Positions 57,933 to 64,000 of a stretch of DNA of 64,000 bases are shown piece after piece. The stretch spans positions 69,788,371-69,852,370 of the forward strand of contig CM048842.1 of the NCBI GenBank assembly GCA_026545765.1, in the 5' to 3' direction. The notes under the pieces are model-generated. The model searched no databases, was not told where the DNA came from, and saw only the letters and a list, made by a program, of their open reading frames with translations. The position numbers and the translations under genes were made by a program. How positions within the stretch are numbered: position 1 is the stretch's first letter; the number at the start of each line of letters is the position of its first letter. This stretch comes from Plantago major. Its lineage: Eukaryota > Streptophyta > Magnoliopsida > Lamiales > Plantaginaceae.

Positions 57933-58427
57933 TTAAAAGAATTGATTAATTCATTTTATAAAATGGATTTGCATACGACCTAGTTTGGTACTTCATGTAT
58001 TGTACTCGTAAAAAATGAACACGTTATTGTTCGAGTGATAGATGAATTGTCTTATTTACATACCTTTGTAGCTTTAATTAAAAGGCTAACGACTTATACA
58101 TTGCTATTATCGTATAAAGCTTATGTTTATTACCATGATGTTACAAGAATATGATCTCGTGGCATACATTCTAAACAATATGAAAGTCGATATCACATTT
58201 TTATAAATTGGGTGAATACCCAAACAATTGAGTGTGAGGGATATAGTTCTTCCTCGTGTTCATAAAAATCCTACCACTAATTTTTACAAGAATTTCACAT
58301 TCAGGGAGGTTTTCGTGATGGACTTTTAAGGAACTTTCAACTTTTTTATTTACTTTACAAATACCTAATCAACTACCATATTTGTGAGTAGTTTTTCAAA
58401 TAATTCATTTTATATTTTTAATAACTA

Positions 58428-59454
58428 CTCCCTCCATTATTTATAAAACTTTCCGTTTTGGGTGTTCCGTATGAAACTTTACATTTCCTTTTCTGGAAAC
58501 TTTTCCCATCATAAAAATCCCCACATATCACACTTATTACATAAATGCCATTCAGTTAATTCCTAATAACGTAATTAGCGACAAAATTACACAACTATCC
58601 ATACTACTCCATTTCGTTCTCACTACTTTTCATCTCCACTAACTCTAGCCGATTCCACCTTCTACTTCCATAAACGATTTCTCCGTCTACTCCGTGAACT
58701 GTTCCTAGCCGATTCCACCACCAGTTGTTGGTCGATTTCGCTGTATTTCGTCCATTCCTCTTTATCCGCATCTCTCGTTGATTATGTCATAGCGGCCACC
58801 TCCAGCCTCCGCCCGCATCTACCAGGCACCACCGTCAAAACAAGCAGATGGGCTAAATAGACCTGTCGGAACCAAACCGATCTGTCTCTGAGAGTAAGCT
58901 CCAGATTCGTCAACACCACCGATGGGCTCAATATATTTGCTTAGAGCATGGTTAGGCTCAGCTATGTGTTACGTGACTCACCTAGCTGCTCTGATTATTA
59001 CATAATGGAAATGGTACGAGTGTTCAGTGGTCGTTCGATCATCCTTGGTTTCTACGGCTCAGTGCTCAATGTACTTGATTATAACAAGGCCGTTGGATCT
59101 GTTTAAATGGTGAACGTCTGAGATTGATCCTTCCTTTAGTCATTGACTTGACCAGCTTGACTGGCTTTGGCTTTAGTTAAGTAGAAATGTGCTTCTTCCT
59201 TTGTTGTTACATTTCTTGGCCGCTCTTGGGACTGATAATCCGATTCTCCATAGTTCTTCTTCCCCATAACATCAACTGACGGATTAGGGATCCTAACACT
59301 ATATTAGTTTAACGGAGTGAACAATTAGCTCCTACTCCAGTATCCAAATCTCATGTCATTAGTTTAAGTATATGTGGCCACATTGTACTTTAACTTCTTG
59401 TCTTAAAAATTGAGCTAAAGGTAAATAGTAAGTTTCATAAAAAAATGGAGGGAG
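58428..59454. mobile_element. Long Stowaway-type element (1.03 kb)
   Basis: Flanked by TA (58426-58427 and 59455-59456). The left end ctccctccattatttataaa pairs with the right end ..ttcataaaaaaatggagggag. The interior (about 1 kb) is not self-complementary and shows no transposase, so it may be an internally expanded derivative or two half-elements. It begins 496 bp after the snakin stop codon. Confidence 0.65.
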
Positions 59455-59565
59455 TATATAGATTAGTTTTTTAAATCAATCACCCGAATAATATTTTAAT
59501 CAAACAAGAAGAGATAATATGATAAGGTGACTGCAGGGAGGCCGTGCCAAACACAAAACCTTATA

Positions 59566-59816
59566 CTCACTCCGTCCCGCAGAACTTCATACATTTGCCA
59601 TTTTTAACCATCCCACAGAACTTCATACATTACCAAAAAAGGAAGCTACCTCACACCCAACAAATAATAAACAATCTCAACTTTACACTCAAATTATACC
59701 TTTTGCTATTAAAAGTACACTTTTTTCCACATTTTCTATATTCTATCATTACTTTAACTTTTCGCATAAAACTATCCGCTAACTCTAATATATGAAGTTC
59801 TCCGGGACGGAGCGAG
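59566..59816. mobile_element. Stowaway MITE
   Basis: 251 bp between TA dinucleotides. The left end ctcactccgtcccgcagaac pairs with the right end gttctccgggacggagcgag, and cttcatac/tatgaag continue the arms. A second copy of the inner word (cccacagaacttcatacatt) follows at 59611. Confidence 0.9.
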
Positions 59817-59819
59817 TAA

Positions 59820-60387
59820 TATTGACAAATTAAACACACTTATTAGTTTCTTGGTGAAATATTAAACCTGACACCTATTGACTTAGACTGACAAGGATCT
59901 TCCTGATTAAATTATACTAGTACATCTACAGTATATTTTCCATGAGAAACTGAGAATTACCAAGTACGGAAAAGGGTGTTGATAATGTCAGATAAAAAAA
60001 TATACTAATATCAGATCAATTTTACTTTCATCGAATTACGAAATTGCTCTGGTATTAGTTTTTTTGGTGACATTATCACAGCTTTCAGGAAGGAGGATTT
60101 TCTTGTGAGATGAAAAAAACAGTAGTATATAAAATCCCGTCGAAGAATAAACCAGCTCTCCAGTATGTCTATGGACAGTTCAACAAACTCTCATCTAACT
60201 TTTGCTGTACCATACAATATGATCCATCTCCCCCAACTCATAAACAACAACACAGTACACCTGACGTTTTACCAAAACTCTCGATTCACTCGCACAGATT
60301 TCTTCCCAATTGACTCATTTGTGGCACATTTCCTTCGCTTAGCAGCAGCTCTAACAAGAAATGATTCTCAAGATACCCAAAAAAGAG
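59820..60387. other. Spacer and probable 3' UTR of AP4E
   Basis: Follows the AP4E stop on the minus strand. Nothing else supported. Confidence 0.5.
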
Positions 60388-63300
60388 TTAGCCAAGCAAG
60401 TCTTTAAACAAGTTGGGATTCTGACCGGAAGGAGTCACACCCACTTGCCTCACAAGTGCATCCTTCTCCAGAGCTTCCTTCAAGTTATGTCCCTTCGATT
60501 GTTGACCATTTGTATTAACCGTGACAGGAACTGGATTTGGTGCAGTCTCACCCTGTACATTCAAAGACATGTCCGCAAATAGAGATGAAAAATCTTGAGT
60601 CTCAGTCGCCGCAGCAGTTGATAGAGTTGTATCTTGTGTAAAATCAAGGAGACCTTCCAATTGCTTGAAAGGGTCCACAGATGGTGCATTATCTGACATA
60701 GATGGTTCGCCCAAGTCAAGCAAGTCCGGAGGTGGCTCTGATGCTGTTACAGTTGCAGCGTTTTGATTTTGTGTTTTTGGAATTTTCTGGCTAGAAGAAG
60801 ACTGTCTTCTCTCAGGTTTTGATGCACCGCCGAAAAGTGAAGCAGCCAGTTTTTGCTTTTCAGGCGGTATCTCTACTTGCTGCTTTCTTGATTCATACGG
60901 CACATCTCGTACCAAGGAACTTGAGCTGCCCACTGGTTCGCGTTGAGTTGCCTCATTCTGAATCTTCACGCTATCAGTGCTTGAAGTAGATGGTGCAGGA
61001 GAGGAAAAACTAGGGCGGCCCCACTTTTTTTGAACTCCATCTAGCCGCAATTTGAGTTCTGCTGATGTGGCAGCAGAGGCAGATGGAACTGAAGACGATG
61101 GGTGAACATCTGCAGCATAAGTTGGCTCAGGGACAGGAACAACTTCTGTAGAGGACGAAAGCTTTGGAGGTGGCGAGGCTTTTGGTAGCTCATAGGCCTC
61201 AAACTTAAGACCATGCATCGAGGGTTCATGGTCCTCTGTACTCTTGAAGTCGTTAATGCCATAAAGTCCAGATCGTTCACTTTCAGGGATATATGGCTGC
61301 GCACCATTTTCCAATGATTGTTGGACATATCCATCAAGAAATGAAAGATTCTTGTCAATCTGCAGCAAGTTGGCAAATGTTGCCAGAGTTTTATCAGTTA
61401 AAAGGTGACGTGATCAACTTTGGGGAAGAAGGAAAAAAGGGAAAGACAACTAGAAACACAAGAATGCCATATGGCCCATTTCATAATGAAATTATTGCCC
61501 CAAAAACAAAAGGAGATAAACTGATAGTACATCACTTTAATTTTAGAAGAAGAGAGCCAATACACTACAGCTGATTAAAAAAATAAGGACGGACCCTCTA
61601 TTAGGATATCATTATTCCAGTTTAGCTAGGAATCAGTATGTTATTAGATTATTTAATATAGGACTCTAGTTTAATTTACGTCATTATTTGGATTTACTTC
61701 TTAGCCTATAAACAACGAATAAAGGAATATGAATAATCAAAGGAAAAATCAAGAAGCAATACAAATGATCAGAAGAAAAAACTCCCCTGAGTAAGACTAT
61801 AATAATTTAATCACTTCATCTCAAAACATGAATAAAAACGTAGCTTCTAGCCCTTGTTGATTGGCTACAAAATAAACCTAAATAAGAACATACTGAAATA
61901 GAATCCTTCTAAAATATTAGTTCTAGCTAAACTAGAATATGAAATAGTAAGCATATTATATCCTAACATGAAAAGATCCTTCCTGATTTACATTAACCGG
62001 CATGGAAGTAAACATATAAAAAAGACTCTTTCGCCATCGGGTGAGGAAACCAGACTGCAGTAGAACTATATATTTGAATTGAACTAAAGATACCTCAATT
62101 TCTTCACAAGTAGAATCTTTTGGCATTATATTCCCAACTGCATGAGTATCTATACCAAGGATCGCTTGCAACTCATAAGCACGCTGTTGCAAATCCGTTG
62201 AGTTGGATGCTAACATTTCTTCAATCAATGATTGGCACTGCAGTAAGAAAAATGTCACTACATATTTTAGAAAGTTTTTTTCTATCAGGCTGAGTAATCT
62301 AAGTGTTAGCTGCAAGGGTTCACTGAGGCATGTACAAATTTATAGATCAGCTGCAATGAATCCACTGACAATTTATAATTAGCGTACACATTAAAATCAG
62401 CAACAGCTTGCTTGGTAAACAACTACTTCATGAGCACATGAAAACTCCTACAGATGACAAACATAAGTTCGTAACAAAGAACATAACTTTGACATTGTTT
62501 TATTGAAAGAACAGTAGTTAGAACTGCCAAGGAAACAAAGTTTTATCATTGTTCTCTCAAGGAGAATAGTTGACAGAGCCACACACAAATAAAGTGCCTA
62601 TTAAGTACTGGAATGGTATTTGATGATACATTCCATCAAATGTTGCATGAAGTTGTTCACAAGATTGTGAAACCACAACATATTATATTTTTCCACCAAA
62701 CAAAATGCACAGATACAAGTTAACCAAAAAATTCTTGTTGCATACCTCAGGTAGCATGTCCACTTTTCTCCCAGCTGCTATTTCAAATGCATATATCTTC
62801 ATAAGTGCTGTTATTGCATATGCCTGCATAACAAGAAGGAAAAATCACAGGAGTGACGAGACCACATATAAGGTTCTCTTTCTTTTAAACATCATGCAAG
62901 GCAATTGTGAGAAAAAGCAAATAAATTTACATCTTACTGTTGGAAATAGGTTACCTGTGCGAATAAAATTGATTAGTCTATCTATTTATTACTGTTTTTT
63001 TCACAAGAAACAGACATTAGGGTAGTATGAATGGATTCCAAGTTACAAGACCATGGTATAAAAGCCAGCATCCTATTAAAAGTTTACAAACTATCCAGAA
63101 GCAACTAGCTTGAAGTAATAGATCTAAGATCTGCAAGTGTACGCTACATATGATGCATGATAACTTAGAAAGAATAGAAAATTTTATACAATATAAATCC
63201 AAAATGCTATAAAACGTTCCAAATACGTACTTACTTTAACTAGATCATCTGTAGAATGGGCCTCAGCTACATCACACAACTTCCCTGTTATGTACGAGGC

Positions 63301-64000
63301 AGGATAATGTTTATCTTCGGTCCCATACTCCCCCAAAACCCAACAAATTACCTGCAGCATAGACGAAGTAAGAGGTGGAACAGAGATTGAGAAAGAAGAA
63401 GGCATAACAATAACTGAAACAGAAACCTGAAACTAAAGAGACACAAGCAGAAAAGGTAAAAAGAATGAAAAAGAGAAACAAATGCAACCCATAACAACAT
63501 CGAGATGTGAAACAGAAGACAGAAAAATGAAAGAGTAGGTGTACTGGGAACATACTTGAAGAAAAGCAGATGGTAGTTTAGGCTCTGTCATTATTTGAAG
63601 ATACGATGCCACCTGCACTCAACAGAGAATCCAAAGTAATATCAAGTAGAAACTAAACAGAGAAAGACCATAAATGTTATTCATCCTAAACTAAAAGAAA
63701 AACACAGGCTCACACGCCACTTGTTTATGCCAGTGAATTTTGAAAGTATACAGCAGATAGAAATCAAAATGAACTAGAATAATTATGCCACTTGAACACA
63801 TGTAAATCAAAATGGAATAAATTTGGAAAATAACAAGATAGCTAAGACTGGTGTTAATGTTTCAACAGTACAGCTTCAGAACATTCGCAACAAAACTCTG
63901 AGGACATTTCAATAACCTACAAGATTAACTCTGTGAACTGTAGGATAAGCAGTCCCAAAAAAAAAAAAAAAAAAACTGCACGTGACATTACCATGAACCC
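60388..64000 (-). CDS. AP4E: AP-4 complex subunit epsilon (adaptin), C-terminal exons, partial
   Basis: Large subunit of the AP-4 adaptor that sorts vacuolar cargo at the trans-Golgi network. Exons read leftwards: 63612-63556 (VASYLQIMTEPKLPSAFLQ), 63351-63235 (VICWVLGEYGTEDKHYPASY), 62823-62746 (AYAITALMKIYAFEIAAGRK), 62237-62094 (CQSLIEEMLASNSTDLQQRA..), and 61359-60388 (IDKNLSFLDGYVQQ.. to FKDLLG, stop). All are phase 0 with GT..AG introns. The first four end the adaptin solenoid. The last, 323 codons, is a Ser/Pro-rich hinge with the clathrin-box-like PDLLDLG, ASLFGG, and a short conserved tail. The VICWVLGEYGT block and the long single-exon tail match plant AP4E rather than AP-1 gamma. 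Upstream exons lie beyond the window; gggttcatg|gtaatg near 64000 may be the next exon's end. Open throughout. Confidence 0.92.

Noticed and set aside
61041-61376. 111-codon minus-strand frame
   Set aside because: Out-of-frame shadow of the last AP4E exon.

Overview
The window is nuclear DNA of a flowering plant. It is AT-rich, has intron-bearing genes with GT..AG borders, and carries plant-specific transposon families, a piece of plastid matK, and three plant genes: an ABA 8'-hydroxylase (CYP707A), a Snakin-1/GASA peptide and the AP-4 epsilon adaptin. The protein sequences look eudicot, perhaps asterid. I cannot name the species.

Left half (1-31.9 kb) is a nest of transposons. A CACTA (En/Spm) element starts left of the window and ends at 20113 with a CACTA terminal repeat and a zone of subterminal repeats. 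It is split twice. A Mutator-like element fills 1-1183. A 13.7-kb Ty3/gypsy element of the Tat/Retand type lies at 3093-16799, with perfect 5-bp target duplications, two 0.88-kb LTRs, two RNase H regions and an antisense gene between pol and the 3' LTR. Both CACTA genes (TNP2-like transposase and Ptta/En/Spm-type second gene) are decayed. Next come AT-rich spacer, shreds of a Helitron helicase (23.5-26.4 kb) with two identical hairpins, a Stowaway MITE, a LINE fragment, and a two-gene PIF/Harbinger element (28.6-31.9 kb) broken only by in-frame stops.

Middle (32-48.8 kb): a minus-strand Ty1/copia pol fossil, then an LTR element with exact ends (35409-40928) that shows no coding region. Its interior holds about two dozen short perfect hairpins with different stems but a similar loop, the most unusual structure in the window. 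A 301-bp hAT-type element with a tRNA-like core sits inside it. After that come spacer with a 170-nt foldback, a 1.64-kb TIR element, a repeat shared in inverse orientation with 27.7 kb, and a Stowaway MITE.

Right end (48.8-64 kb) is genic. CYP707A (49055-51244, +) is intact with seven exons and has a MITE just upstream of its promoter. A decayed copy of its 3' region lies about 0.7 kb downstream. An old plastid matK insertion is at 55.3-55.9 kb. An intact two-exon Snakin-1-like gene lies at 57513-57932 (+). Two Stowaway-type elements separate it from the 3' part of the AP-4 epsilon gene (60388 to beyond 64000, -). These three genes are ordinary single loci and do not form a functional cluster. 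CYP707A inactivates abscisic acid at the ER, the snakin is a secreted cysteine-rich peptide, and AP4E sorts cargo at the trans-Golgi network.

No tRNA or rRNA genes and no CRISPR arrays were seen.
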